Positions 1 through 9,323 are shown, counted from the first letter of the stretch. The stretch: 23,650 nt of DNA from an uncultured Fibrobacterota bacterium (GCA_903862805.1 CAIOZP010000356.1:1-23650), one strand, 5' to 3'. The notes: a model not told the origin generated them from the sequence alone. Made by a program: numbers and translations.

Positions 1-91
1 CCCGCAAATATTTTCACTTCGTATAAATTACCACGCTGACGTCTGTTCCCAGACAGAAGCACATTTCAAACATTTCTTTCAAGGAGTCTCC

Positions 92-2071
92 ATGTTCAAG
101 AAACGCGCATCTGCCGCTGTCGGCATTATTGCGGTTGCTACGGCACTTGTTTTTGCAGGTGATCCGCCACCAGCTCCGGCACCAAATGCCACACCACTCT
201 GGACATTCGAAATGACCGGCGTCGGATCATGGCAGAAGGTTTCGCCAACCGGCGACATTGTATTCGAGACGGACAAAGGACTTGTCGGAATCGAAGCGAC
301 AAGCGGCAAAACCCTGTGGACAAACAAAGACATTGTCGGGGCGAAGGAAGAGAGCTACCAACAGCTTGGGACAACGCCGTTTTTTCTTGTAAGCACAAAG
401 AAGAATGGCCTTACAGTAGTTGACCCGACGACCGGAAATATGATGTTCAATCTGAAGGATGCCGGTGTTGACACCATCATGCAGAGCTTCCCGATCCTTG
501 AAAACAACTGCCTGGTACTTTCCTGCACGGCCAAAGGAAAATATTCGGCAATAGGCATTGACCTTTCAAGCGGAAAGCAGTCATGGCGGATTGATGACCT
601 CGATCACATCACCACTGCAACATCGATAGACAGCAAGCAGATTCTCGTTGCGACAATCTACAACTTCCTCAATGTTGATGCGGCCAGCGGCAAAGTGAAC
701 TGGAAGGTTGCGGCATCGAAAGCGGCGGAGCAGCTCAACAAGATGGGCGCGATCGGCGGACTGTTCAAGGCCATGGGTTCGGCTCAGCAGGAAAAAGTTA
801 CCAACGGAACCGTCTACATGAAGCCGGACAAATCATTCGCATTGTCGGCAACGGTGTTTGTTCAGCAGGGCGGCAGTTCCGGTTTTACATCGAGCAGCGG
901 TGGCCAGCCTGCGGTTAGCTACATCACTTACTATTCAGCATTCGATCCGAAGACTGGCAAGCTTCTCTGGCCAAACGATGTGCAGCTTCCAAGTTACGGT
1001 TACAGATCACGTCCTGCCGAATTTCTTCCGCAGGGAATTGCAATTCTTCCCGACTGCGGAAAGAACATTCATCTCCTTTCTTACACCGATGGTACCGAGC
1101 AGTGGGGCGAAAAGAAGCGCGGGCTTGATCTTCAGGGCGGTGTCTGCCGGACATTCCAGCTTGACAAGGGTTATCTCGTGACAACCTGCGACGGCGGAAG
1201 CGGCAAGATCCAGCTGGTCAATACATCAAACGGCAGTTTCGTTTTCCCGGAAGAACTTGATGTCGGCGACTCGATCACCTACATCAATCCCATTGGAAAT
1301 TCTGCCGTAATCGAATTTGGCGGGAACTTCAATATAGTCGATCTTGCGACCGGCAAACTGCGCATCGCAAAGGGCGGACTCGCAGGAAGAAAAGGCATCG
1401 AAGTTGTTGCCGGTCCGATCGGATACAAAGGCAGCGACTGCTTTGTTTACAGCGCAAAAGCGAAGGCAGTTCTCAAGATCAATACTGCCGACGGCAGCGC
1501 TGCAAAGTTGACACAAGAGGAATTCGTACTTGGCGAAAAGGAGCCGCCAACATCCATCGAAATCCGTGACGACGGCATTCTTGTTTCAAACGATCAGAGC
1601 CTCGCGCTTGTCGGTTTTGACGGGAAAGTTGCGTTCAACAGCTACCTTCCCGGCCCTCGTGAATCCGGCCTGAAGAGATCACTTATGATTGCAGCTGGCG
1701 CTGTCAATGCGATGAATGCATCGATGGGAATCGGAACGGGTAGCGGCTCTTCACCGAAGGACGCAATAATGGGTGGTTCGGTCGGAGCTTCGATCAGTTG
1801 CTTCAAGGCCGCCGCTGCACGCCTGAGCAAGACAACGCAATCGTCCGACTTTACCTTCATCATGACCGATCTCGGTGAGTCGATTGCACTTGGTATCGTC
1901 AGCAAGAAGACCGGCAAGATGGTCAAGATGATCGACCTCAAAAGCGACCGCAAACCGATCTACGACGTTGACCCGATTGAAGGAAAAGTCTATTACCTCG
2001 CAGTTGACAAGAACTTCTGGGTATTTAAAGGGAAAACCGGAACCACTCTCGAGACCTGTTTCACTTATTGA
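92..2071 (+). CDS. Secreted PQQ-type beta-propeller repeat protein
   Basis: The 659-residue protein has an N-terminal signal peptide: basic residues (MFKKR), a hydrophobic stretch to about residue 22, then a Pro/Ala-rich linker. The start is supported by AAGGAG about 7 nt upstream. The mature part carries degenerate repeats of the form x-S/T-G-K-x-x-W at about residues 70 (SGKTLW), 112 (TTGNMM), 159 (SSGKQSW), 198 (ASGKVNW), 287 (TGKLLW), 419 (TGKLRI), 606 (TGKMVK) and 647 (GKTGTT). This is the usual signature of PQQ-like/WD-like propeller blades, as in BamB-type and quinoprotein-like folds. No dehydrogenase catalytic set or haem motif is visible, so an enzymatic role is not supported; a periplasmic or surface binding or scaffold role is inferred. 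It is a single-gene unit with its own terminator. The exact ligand or partner cannot be read from the sequence. Confidence 0.85.
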   Translation: MFKKRASAAVGIIAVATALVFAGDPPPAPAPNATPLWTFEMTGVGSWQKVSPTGDIVFETDKGLVGIEATSGKTLWTNKDIVGAKEESYQQLGTTPFFLVSTKKNGLTVVDPTTGNMMFNLKDAGVDTIMQSFPILENNCLVLSCTAKGKYSAIGIDLSSGKQSWRIDDLDHITTATSIDSKQILVATIYNFLNVDAASGKVNWKVAASKAAEQLNKMGAIGGLFKAMGSAQQEKVTNGTVYMKPDKSFALSATVFVQQGGSSGFTSSSGGQPAVSYITYYSAFDPKTGKLLWPNDVQLPSYGYRSRPAEFLPQGIAILPDCGKNIHLLSYTDGTEQWGEKKRGLDLQGGVCRTFQLDKGYLVTTCDGGSGKIQLVNTSNGSFVFPEELDVGDSITYINPIGNSAVIEFGGNFNIVDLATGKLRIAKGGLAGRKGIEVVAGPIGYKGSDCFVYSAKAKAVLKINTADGSAAKLTQEEFVLGEKEPPTSIEIRDDGILVSNDQSLALVGFDGKVAFNSYLPGPRESGLKRSLMIAAGAVNAMNASMGIGTGSGSSPKDAIMGGSVGASISCFKAAAARLSKTTQSSDFTFIMTDLGESIALGIVSKKTGKMVKMIDLKSDRKPIYDVDPIEGKVYYLAVDKNFWVFKGKTGTTLETCFTY

Positions 2072-2110
2072 TTTTGTTTTGATCAGATAGAATTGATTTA
2101 TGTTTGCCGA

Positions 2111-2146
2111 GCGGCCGGAAAATCTAATTTTTCCGGCCGCTTTTTT
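2111..2146 (+). terminator. Strong intrinsic terminator of the propeller gene
   Basis: A perfect 12-bp stem (GCGGCCGGAAAA at 2111-2122 with TTTTCCGGCCGC at 2129-2140) encloses a 6-nt loop and is followed by six T residues. It lies 40 nt after the stop of the propeller gene and separates it from the FliL-like/secA unit. Confidence 0.93.
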
Positions 2147-2348
2147 ATTTGCAAAAAGACATGACATCGCCGACCGGCTGAGGCGTTTGGACCACATCAT
2201 CCTTATTGAAAATACTGGCTGGTCGAGTCAATCCAACATCTACTCTCTCCATAATTTCGTGCGAGAATTTTCACTTCGCTTTGTGTATTGCCGTGCCTCG
2301 TGGTATTTTTACGACCTTGCGAGTATTTACCGGTTTCGGGAATGAGCG

Positions 2349-3041
2349 ATGAGCAGAGACAACGACAGATCCGGCGGTATGGATAGAACTTATGTGCTAT
2401 TCGTTATCGTCGCAACTATTGCAGTCGTAGCGTTCTTTCTGTGGAACAACAAGGAGATCCTGAATAGCCTCGGAATCCGCACGAAAGCGGCGAAGGTGGT
2501 TTCACTTACGCCTGTTAAAACATCCGACCGCGATACTCTTCATCAACATGCGAAAGAATCTTCCGCCGATAAGAAAGCACCGGTTGACAAGAGTGAATCT
2601 GCGGCCGTAAATCCTGTAAAGCCCATCAAGCCTGATACTACTACGAAGGCCACCGCCGCCGTCAAAAGAGCGACCTCAGAAAAACCTCCGGTGGAAAAAG
2701 CTATCAGCAAAAGCCCCGATGACAAATTGACAAGTGCGACATCGGCGAAAGCTTGCTCGATAGATATACCGGCGGTCTGGTGTCGTGTCGAAGGCGGCAA
2801 GCTCACGCTTTCTGTTGGTGCACGAGCCTTTTGCAATTCGGAGTCGGTTGGAAAAGACGTGAGTTTCAAATCAGATATTTTAAGTCAGATCGTCATGAAG
2901 ATTGTCTCTTCAAAACGCATAGATGAATTGAACAAAGAACAACTCGGAGCGGCACTGAAAGCCGAATTCGCGCATGTGATTCCATCCGGAATCGACAGCG
3001 TCGGGTTCTACAAATTCAGCCGTCCGGAACAGGAAAGATAA
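2349..3041 (+). CDS. Membrane-anchored protein with FliL-like C-terminal domain
   Basis: The predicted 230-residue protein has one N-terminal membrane segment (about residues 13-32, LFVIVATIAVVAFFLW). A long low-complexity Lys/Ala/Ser/Thr/Pro-rich linker follows (about 45-135), then a compact C-terminal domain (about 136-230). That domain has a run of hydrophobic and helical positions (SDILSQIVMKIVSSKRIDEL, then LKAEFAHVIPSGIDSVGFYKF). This matches the general pattern at the end of FliL-family domains, where a helix with 'LLSS..xxEL' precedes a terminal beta-strand. The assignment is by eye and tentative. The start is uncertain: there is no clear ribosome binding site at 2349, and Met11 (2379) is an alternative. 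Its stop codon overlaps the secA start by 1 nt, so translational coupling is likely. No flagellar gene is adjacent here, although flagellar genes lie 6 kb downstream. Confidence 0.7.
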   Translation: MSRDNDRSGGMDRTYVLFVIVATIAVVAFFLWNNKEILNSLGIRTKAAKVVSLTPVKTSDRDTLHQHAKESSADKKAPVDKSESAAVNPVKPIKPDTTTKATAAVKRATSEKPPVEKAISKSPDDKLTSATSAKACSIDIPAVWCRVEGGKLTLSVGARAFCNSESVGKDVSFKSDILSQIVMKIVSSKRIDELNKEQLGAALKAEFAHVIPSGIDSVGFYKFSRPEQER

Positions 3042-6000
3042 TGGATTTTCTGAAGCTCATTTCGGCCGTGTTCGGCAAGAAGCAGGATCGCGACATGCGC
3101 CGCCTGCGTCCAATTCTCGACAAGGTCACGGCGTTTTGGCCGTCGGTGATTGTGCTCAGCGACGAGCAGCTTCGCGCCAAGACCGACGAGTTCCGCGGTC
3201 GCATTGCAGCTGGCGAAACGCTCGACGATATTCTTCCCGAAGCATTTGCCGTGTTCCGTGAAGCGACGCACCGCGTGCTTGGCGAAGGCCGCATCGTGAA
3301 GGATCCAAACGGCCAGGACATCCGCTTCTATGCTCACTTCGATGTGCAGGTGCTTGGTGCGATTGCGCTTCATCAGGGATGTATTTCCGAAATGAAAACC
3401 GGTGAAGGCAAGACACAGGTCGGCCCGATGTCGGCGTACCTTAATGCGCTTTCCGGCAAGGGCGTTCACGTCATCACGGTCAACGATTACCTCGCAAAAC
3501 GCGACAGCGAATGGATGGGGCGCATCTGTTCCTTCCTCGGGCTTACCGTCGGATGTCTTGACAAAACGGAACCCGGCAGCATTGAACGCCGCGACGCATA
3601 TCGTTGCGACATCACCTACGGAACCAACAACGAATTCGGCTTCGACTATCTGCGCGACAACATGGCCACCGATGCGGGAAGCCTTGTGCAGCGCGAACTC
3701 AACTATGCGATCATCGACGAAGTTGACAATATTTTAATTGACGAAGCGAGAACTCCGCTGATCATTTCCGGCCCCGCTGCCAAGAGCAATCAGGAATACG
3801 TCGAGCTTCGTCCGCGTGTCGAAAAGCTTGTGCAGATGCAGTCGCAGCTCGTCGGTCGCATTGCTGACAGTCTCGATAAATTGCTCGATGACCCGAAGCA
3901 GGAATTCGAGGTTGGCCGCAAACTTCTCACACTCAAGCGTGGTGCGCCCAAGAGCAAAAAGTTCGTCAAGCTGATAAAAGAAACGCGTCCGGCAAAGCTC
4001 ATGAAGTATGTCGAGACTGAGCTCTTGCGCGATCGCCGCCTTCAGGAAATCGACGAAGAGCTTTACTTCGTTATCGACGAAAGTGGGCACAGTGCCGACC
4101 TCACCGACATGGGACGTGAAGTAATCGGCAACGACAACCCAGATTTCTTCGTCGTTCCCGACCTTGCCGAGCAGATCGGCGCGATTGACAAAATGGAAGA
4201 CATTACGCCGGAGGAACGTTCGGCAAAGCGCGACGAAGCACATCGCAACTACGCCGAAGTGAACGAGCGGATCCATTCCATCAGCCAGCTTTTACGCGCT
4301 TTCTCGATGTTCGAGCGCGACGTTGATTACGTTGTTCAGGAAGGCGAGATCCTCATTGTCGATGAGTTCACGGGGCGCATACTTCAGGGGCGCCGTTATT
4401 CCGAAGGACTTCATCAGGCGCTTGAGGCAAAAGAGAAAGTCACGGTCGCCGGCGAGAATCAGACACTCGCCACGATCACTTTCCAAAACTTCTTCAAGAT
4501 GTACAACAAGATTTCTGGTATGACCGGTACCGCCACGACCGAGGCGACCGAGTTTCACGACATCTACAAGCTCGACGTTGTGCAGGTTCCGACCAATCGT
4601 CCGGCAATCCGAATCGACAGCGACGACGAAGTCTATAAGACGCTCAAGGAAAAATACAGCGCCGTTATCAAAGAGGTTCGTGAGAAACACGAAGCTGGTC
4701 GGCCGGTTCTTCTCGGCACAACTTCAATCGAAAAGTCTGAACTGCTTGCGCGATTTTTGCAGCGCGAGGGAATTCCGCACGAGGTGCTCAACGCCAAGCA
4801 GCACGAACGCGAAGCGACGATCGTCGCACAGGCCGGACGTTTGGGCGCAGTGATGATCGCCACCAACATGGCCGGTCGTGGAACCGATATCCTTCTCGGC
4901 GGCAACTTCGAGTACATGGCAAAGCAGAAACTGGTCATGGAAGATCTCGATCCGGCAGATTTCACCAGCGACCAGCTTCGCGCAAAATATCCGCAGCTTC
5001 ATGCGCAGTTTGTCGAAGAGGCGCGCAAGGTTCGCGAGGCCGGTGGACTTCACGTCATCGGAACCGAACGCCATGAGAGCCGTCGTATCGACAATCAGCT
5101 TCGCGGACGCGCAGGCCGTCAGGGCGATCCTGGCTCCTCGAAATTTTTCCTTTCACTTGACGATGATCTCATGCGCATGTTCGGCGGAGATCGAATTGCG
5201 GGCATCATGGATCGCCTCGGTGCCGAAGAGGGCGAAGCGATTATTCACCCCTGGGTCAGCCGTGCGATCAGCAATTCGCAGAAGCGCGTCGAAGACCGCA
5301 ACTTTGAAATCCGAAAACACCTCAAAGAATACGACGACGTTATGAACCTCCAGCGCACCGAGATCTACGGCCTTCGCCGCCGTGCGCTTTCTGGCGAGAG
5401 CTGCCGCGACGAGATCCTCGATCAGGTTGCCGGATTTGTTGAAGATGCGATAAACAAGTTTTGCTCCGACGGTCGTGCGCCCGAGCTATGGAATCTTTCG
5501 GGGCTTTACGACGAAATGGCGGCCGTGCTCGGAACCGCGTATCGCATTCCCGAAGATCAGATGCACAGCTTCACCCGCGAAGCCTTGTTCGATGCAATCT
5601 GGGAAGAAGCCAAGCAGCGATACAGCGACAAGGAAACTCGCTACGGAGAAGAGATGATGCGCCAGTTCGAGCGCCATCTGTTCCTCATGGTGGTTGACAA
5701 TCGCTGGAAGGATCACCTCTACGAGATGGATCATCTCAAGAGCGGCGTTCAGTACCGTTCCTTCGGCCAGAAAAATCCGCTTTACGAATATCAGAACGAA
5801 GGCGCGAAAGCCTTCGAGGAACTTCGTATTGCAGTCAGTCGAGAGATCTCCGGCTTCCTCTTCCGCCTCGAAGCCGTTGCCGTAGAACAGCCACGACCGG
5901 CGCCAGAAAGCCACATGTCGGTCAGCCACGGATCAGCATCGGCGATGTCTCCCGATGGCATGGTCACTGCGCCGCCACCGGCTCGTCGCGCACCTGTTCC

Positions 6001-6130
6001 GATGGGCGGAATGGAGGGCCTTCCACGCGGAGCCGCACCGCTTCCGACCGTGAAAGATGTGGGAAGAAACGATCCTTGTCCATGTGGCAGCGGAAAAAAG
6101 TTCAAGAAATGCCACGGAGTCAATTCGTAG
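3041..6130 (+). CDS. secA: Preprotein translocase ATPase SecA
   Basis: SecA is the motor ATPase that drives preproteins through SecYEG at the inner membrane. The 1029-residue product shows Walker A GEGKT (121-125), the DEVD/DEAR segment from about residue 226, GMTGTA near 493, NMAGRGTDI near 609, the QLRGRAGRQGDPGSS motif, and a C-terminal SEC-C zinc motif CPCGSGKKFKKCHG (about 1011-1024). It is longer than the roughly 900-residue proteobacterial protein because of an insert of about 100 residues just after DEARTPLIISGP (about residues 245-340). Similar inserts are typical of Bacteroidota-type SecA. The start has AGGAAAG directly upstream, inside the end of the preceding gene. The product is intact with all helicase motifs. 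It is the most certain gene in the window. Confidence 0.98.
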   Translation: MDFLKLISAVFGKKQDRDMRRLRPILDKVTAFWPSVIVLSDEQLRAKTDEFRGRIAAGETLDDILPEAFAVFREATHRVLGEGRIVKDPNGQDIRFYAHFDVQVLGAIALHQGCISEMKTGEGKTQVGPMSAYLNALSGKGVHVITVNDYLAKRDSEWMGRICSFLGLTVGCLDKTEPGSIERRDAYRCDITYGTNNEFGFDYLRDNMATDAGSLVQRELNYAIIDEVDNILIDEARTPLIISGPAAKSNQEYVELRPRVEKLVQMQSQLVGRIADSLDKLLDDPKQEFEVGRKLLTLKRGAPKSKKFVKLIKETRPAKLMKYVETELLRDRRLQEIDEELYFVIDESGHSADLTDMGREVIGNDNPDFFVVPDLAEQIGAIDKMEDITPEERSAKRDEAHRNYAEVNERIHSISQLLRAFSMFERDVDYVVQEGEILIVDEFTGRILQGRRYSEGLHQALEAKEKVTVAGENQTLATITFQNFFKMYNKISGMTGTATTEATEFHDIYKLDVVQVPTNRPAIRIDSDDEVYKTLKEKYSAVIKEVREKHEAGRPVLLGTTSIEKSELLARFLQREGIPHEVLNAKQHEREATIVAQAGRLGAVMIATNMAGRGTDILLGGNFEYMAKQKLVMEDLDPADFTSDQLRAKYPQLHAQFVEEARKVREAGGLHVIGTERHESRRIDNQLRGRAGRQGDPGSSKFFLSLDDDLMRMFGGDRIAGIMDRLGAEEGEAIIHPWVSRAISNSQKRVEDRNFEIRKHLKEYDDVMNLQRTEIYGLRRRALSGESCRDEILDQVAGFVEDAINKFCSDGRAPELWNLSGLYDEMAAVLGTAYRIPEDQMHSFTREALFDAIWEEAKQRYSDKETRYGEEMMRQFERHLFLMVVDNRWKDHLYEMDHLKSGVQYRSFGQKNPLYEYQNEGAKAFEELRIAVSREISGFLFRLEAVAVEQPRPAPESHMSVSHGSASAMSPDGMVTAPPPARRAPVPMGGMEGLPRGAAPLPTVKDVGRNDPCPCGSGKKFKKCHGVNS

Positions 6131-6155
6131 AGTTTTTTCAGGCCTATTGACAAGA

Positions 6156-6179
6156 GGGAAGGTTTTTCGGAGCCTTCCC
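6156..6179. terminator. Possible bidirectional hairpin between secA and the convergent gene
   Basis: GGGAAGG (6156-6162) can pair with CCTTCCC (6173-6179) downstream of secA. No U-tract follows on either strand, so it is a weak terminator candidate. A second small nested inverted repeat lies at 6202-6238 (TAGGA/TCCTA outside, TCCCA/TGGGA inside). The position between two convergent genes is what makes a termination role plausible. Confidence 0.35.
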
Positions 6180-6327
6180 AGTGCGGCCCTTGAAATTTCA
6201 GTAGGACTTCCCAGATAAATGTGGGACTAAGCATCCTAAGTCATTCCAAAATCATCGCCCGCTATTTCCTGTTGAACAACCCATCGAACCGCCAGAAGGC
6301 GACAAATTGCTTCCTGCAAATTCGGGG

Positions 6328-7107
6328 TTATAGAATGTAGCGCAGCGCCATCCCCAATGTATGCGCTACCGCCGAAAAAACAGCGGAGACTGCCTTCAGG
6401 GCATTTTCCGGTGAGTGAACATGATGTTCTTCCGGAGGACAGGAAATTCGCGTATGAATCGCAGCCGCAGAATCGTTGTGGTGCCTTATGTCTTCCTGCG
6501 CTGAACGGCAAAGTTGCTTGGTCAGACCGGAGAGGTTTGAATCCGCAGGCAACGGGCTGATCTTCATAAATGTTTTGCCCTGTATACCATCCATCAACGC
6601 GAAATGGTTTCGGATCACCATCATCGAATTTATCAATGTGTCTATTTGGATCGTGCGGGTAAGGCTTGAACTGTCGTTGATTACTGGGCTGTGCTTTGCA
6701 ATTATCGTCGCCCGTTTGTCGTGGATTTCCCATTCGTCTTCGAAGTTTTCCGCGATGTGGTCGTAGGTGTTTTTTTCTGTCTCGTTTCGTTTGATGAAAA
6801 CAAGCAACGAATCGCCCACCTTGTATTTCTGCGGTCTGATTACAAGCCCGTGCAGTTTTGTTAAGCAGATTTCATTGCTGGTCGATGTGTCGAGAAACGA
6901 TTTGTACACACGCAACGAAATGGAATTGTTCGATACCGAGCTAATCTTTCCACAGACAATTCTGTCGGCAACGATTGGCATCTGCCAGAATTTTTTATAT
7001 GCCGTTTCGGAAGAATAAGATTTGCCGAACAGGCAGACCGTCAAACAAAGAACGGAGACCGAAAAATTGATCCTGTGAGACAATGAGAAAAGCCTGCAGG
7101 ATTTCAT
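6328..7107 (-). CDS. Secreted protein of unknown function (DsbD neighbour)
   Basis: The 259-residue product starts with a basic, hydrophobic leader (KSCRLFSLSHRINFSVSVLC, then LTVCLFG), consistent with a signal peptide or membrane anchor. I do not recognise the family. The segment at about 45-110 (IVADRIVCGKISSV, then a beta-rich stretch, then YKVGDSLLVFIKRNE) resembles the outline of small OB-fold/NTR-type exported domains. That is only a fold-level guess. Cysteines are few. Its ATG overlaps the TGA of the upstream dsbD-like gene by 4 nt (ATGA), so the two are almost certainly co-transcribed and coupled. The Dsb-type reductant may therefore act on this protein or on a shared pathway. The C-terminal 60 residues look less protein-like, and another frame stays open to 6236, so a late frameshift cannot be excluded. 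Confidence 0.65.
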   Translation of the reverse strand: MKSCRLFSLSHRINFSVSVLCLTVCLFGKSYSSETAYKKFWQMPIVADRIVCGKISSVSNNSISLRVYKSFLDTSTSNEICLTKLHGLVIRPQKYKVGDSLLVFIKRNETEKNTYDHIAENFEDEWEIHDKRATIIAKHSPVINDSSSLTRTIQIDTLINSMMVIRNHFALMDGIQGKTFMKISPLPADSNLSGLTKQLCRSAQEDIRHHNDSAAAIHTRISCPPEEHHVHSPENALKAVSAVFSAVAHTLGMALRYIL

Positions 7108-9011
7108 CGCTTCTCCATCGCCGTTAGTTCAGTTATCACATTCCGTTTCGAAACAATGTCTCGCATCACAACCGGATGATCGAAATCCTTGCCATTGAAA
7201 ATCGCAAGGAAAGGAATAGACTTTGATCCAAGCCGGTTCTGAAGCGCCGTCGCGGCTTCGTTGGTTGTGGTGAAATCGGCTTCGAGTACAAGCACGTTGC
7301 GGCTGCGCAAAAGCGCCTCTACTTCGGGACTTTGATAAACGCGGATCTTGTTGTACTGGCAGTTCAGACACCACGATGCGGTGAAGTCGATCAGCACGTT
7401 TCGCCCTGTCGCACGGGCTTCGGCAAGTCTCGCATTTGTAAATGGCAGCCAATCGATAGCGGAGCTTTGGTTCTTTTTGATTTTTTCGGTGGCGAGAAGG
7501 TTGCCGAAAGTCATTTCGTAACCTGAAACGAGAATGACAAATACAAATGCAACGGCTGAAAGCTTTTGCAGCGCACTTGATCCGAACGGTGCGATTCGCA
7601 CACCGAAGACCGCGGCGGCGGCAATTGCGACAAGCATTCCAAACGTCGGTACGATCCATGTCGCCGGAAGGCCGGAGCAGAGATACACCGCATAAGCGAA
7701 GAGGAAAAAACCGAGAGCATGTTTGAAAATTTCCATCCATGCGCCGGGTTTGGGAATGAGCTTTGACAGGCGCGAAGACGATGCAAGCAGAATGTACGGC
7801 GAAGCCATACCTGCACCAAGCGCAATGAAAACCAAATAAACAACCGCCGGCTTTTGTATTAGTGTCCAAGCGAGTGTCGCGCCAAGAAATGGTCCCGAAC
7901 ACGGCGTCGCAAGTATCGTTGCGAATGCACCTTTAAGCGCGTTGGAAACGAGGCTGTTTCGGCCGCTTTGCTGGCTGTCGAGTTCGCCGATCTTTGATGG
8001 AACGAGAATGACGAAAAGGTCGAACATTCCCAATCCGAACACGAACATCAGCGCAATGAGCACAACCATGAACACCGGATTCTGGAACTGCTCTCCCCAA
8101 CCGAGTCCGGCAAATACGGCAAGAGTTGCAAGTGCCAAAAAGACTGACACCATTCCTGCCGCAAAAGCGAAGCTATGCTTCAGCGCCATGGCCTTTCCGC
8201 CTTCACGCCCTTTTGAAAAAGACAGAATCTTTATGCCGAGTACTGGCAGAACACACGGCATGAAGTTGAGAATGATTCCGGCGATGAACGCAAAGAACAT
8301 TGCAAGCAGAAGAGAGAAATTTGTTCCATGTTCACGCGGAGAAAGAAATCGGTTGACAGAGGAGGTGTCTGAGAGAACTTTGACCGGAGATGTTTGCACG
8401 CCAGTTTGCTTCGCTGTACCTGCGAGAAAAAAGCTTGCCACCGATGGTTTTGACGTAGAAGAATTCTCTATTGTAAACGACATCTTCTGCGCAGAAGAAT
8501 ATTCAACCTTCAGTCCGAGCCGACCCTCGAACGTTGCACCCATGCCGTCGCCGTTTGCAGGTATGCGCAGCTTCACATCGACATGCTGCGGCTGGCATGA
8601 CTCTTGACAAAGCAGTCCGTCAACATGAAGCGTTTCTGCAAGCGGAAGGTGCAGGATGCGGCCGGAAACAAATATCGTCGTCTGATCCTTCCAGACCCAT
8701 GACCACTGATCTGCCATGTCCTCCGGAACGAACTTCTCTGGTGCCTTTGCGCGCACTCCGAGCCACTTGACAGATTGCGAACTCGGCAGTGTGAGTAGAA
8801 AGGGCTTGCCGATTCCAGGTCCCATAGGATTTGCGAAGAGATGGGAATCTTTGGGGATTGTTATTTCAAGCGCAAAGATTGCCTCGTCGCCGATGTGAAG
8901 AGTGTTCTGAATTGTGACTGGTTTTATAGATATGGATTGTGGTGCCGATGTGTCTTCGGCGAACAGTCTGGCTGTTGTTAAAAGGAAAAGAAAAAGAAGA
9001 ATTTTCTGCAT
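7104..9011 (-). CDS. dsbD: Thiol:disulfide interchange protein, DsbD family
   Basis: DsbD-type proteins carry electrons from cytoplasmic thioredoxin across the inner membrane to periplasmic thiol proteins. The 635-residue product has a signal peptide (MQKILLFLFLLTTARLFAED) and an N-terminal periplasmic beta-rich domain with a LCQESC cysteine pair (about residue 135). A polytopic core starts near residue 230 and contains the two transmembrane redox cysteines in characteristic settings: NFMPCVLPVLG (Cys253) and ATPCSGPFLG (Cys371). A C-terminal thioredoxin domain has WCLNC (548-551). All three redox modules of a full DsbD are therefore present and the length is close to the family norm. It heads a two-gene minus-strand unit. 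A weak ribosome binding site (CCAAGG) precedes the ATG. Symbol by family, not by proven orthology. Confidence 0.92.
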   Translation of the reverse strand: MQKILLFLFLLTTARLFAEDTSAPQSISIKPVTIQNTLHIGDEAIFALEITIPKDSHLFANPMGPGIGKPFLLTLPSSQSVKWLGVRAKAPEKFVPEDMADQWSWVWKDQTTIFVSGRILHLPLAETLHVDGLLCQESCQPQHVDVKLRIPANGDGMGATFEGRLGLKVEYSSAQKMSFTIENSSTSKPSVASFFLAGTAKQTGVQTSPVKVLSDTSSVNRFLSPREHGTNFSLLLAMFFAFIAGIILNFMPCVLPVLGIKILSFSKGREGGKAMALKHSFAFAAGMVSVFLALATLAVFAGLGWGEQFQNPVFMVVLIALMFVFGLGMFDLFVILVPSKIGELDSQQSGRNSLVSNALKGAFATILATPCSGPFLGATLAWTLIQKPAVVYLVFIALGAGMASPYILLASSSRLSKLIPKPGAWMEIFKHALGFFLFAYAVYLCSGLPATWIVPTFGMLVAIAAAAVFGVRIAPFGSSALQKLSAVAFVFVILVSGYEMTFGNLLATEKIKKNQSSAIDWLPFTNARLAEARATGRNVLIDFTASWCLNCQYNKIRVYQSPEVEALLRSRNVLVLEADFTTTNEAATALQNRLGSKSIPFLAIFNGKDFDHPVVMRDIVSKRNVITELTAMEKR

Positions 9012-9242
9012 AATTTACGCCTTGGTATCCTTCATGCGTTAGCTAAAGATACATGGAAAGAGAGATTGTTGGGAAGAGAGCCGGATGATGAATCATTTCG
9101 ATCTGTAAAAGCACCTTTCCGGAGTAATCACCATTTTGAAGTGCCGGTTGTACCGGAATATTCTTCCCCACCGATGGAATAATTTTCCTCCACCGGCAAA
9201 ATATTCCGCAAAATCCACTTCAACTTTCCTGGAAGATTTCAC

Positions 9243-9270
9243 TCAAGTTTCTGAATATGGTGGCCGATAC
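9243..9270 (+). promoter_or_regulatory. Candidate sigma-28 (FliA) promoter upstream of flgB
   Basis: TCAAGTTT (9243-9250), 12 nt, then GCCGATAC (9263-9270). The enterobacterial FliA consensus is TAAAGTTT, 11 nt, GCCGATAA, so seven of eight bases match in each box with spacing one base longer. It lies about 90 nt before flgB. Consensus use in this phylum is assumed. Confidence 0.5.
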
Positions 9271-9307
9271 TGCTAAATTGCTTAGCTACAGCAAATATGA
9301 TCCTGCT

Positions 9308-9323
9308 TGGCATATTGATTGCA
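9308..9323 (+). promoter_or_regulatory. Candidate sigma-54 (RpoN) promoter of flgB
   Basis: TGGCAT (9308-9313), 5 nt, then TTGCA (9319-9323). The invariant GG and GC dinucleotides are exactly 10 nt apart (GG at 9309-9310, GC at 9321-9322), matching the sigma-54 -24/-12 consensus TGGCAC-N5-TTGCA at all but one base. Predicted initiation is near 9333, which leaves a leader of about 26 nt before the flgB ATG at 9360. Many flagellated bacteria use sigma-54 for rod/hook genes. Confidence 0.6.

Noticed and set aside
6236..6733. Open 165-codon frame on the minus strand overlapping the end of the dsbD neighbour
   Set aside because: It lies in another frame of the 259-residue gene and has no ribosome binding site. 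I keep it only as a possible sign of a late frameshift.
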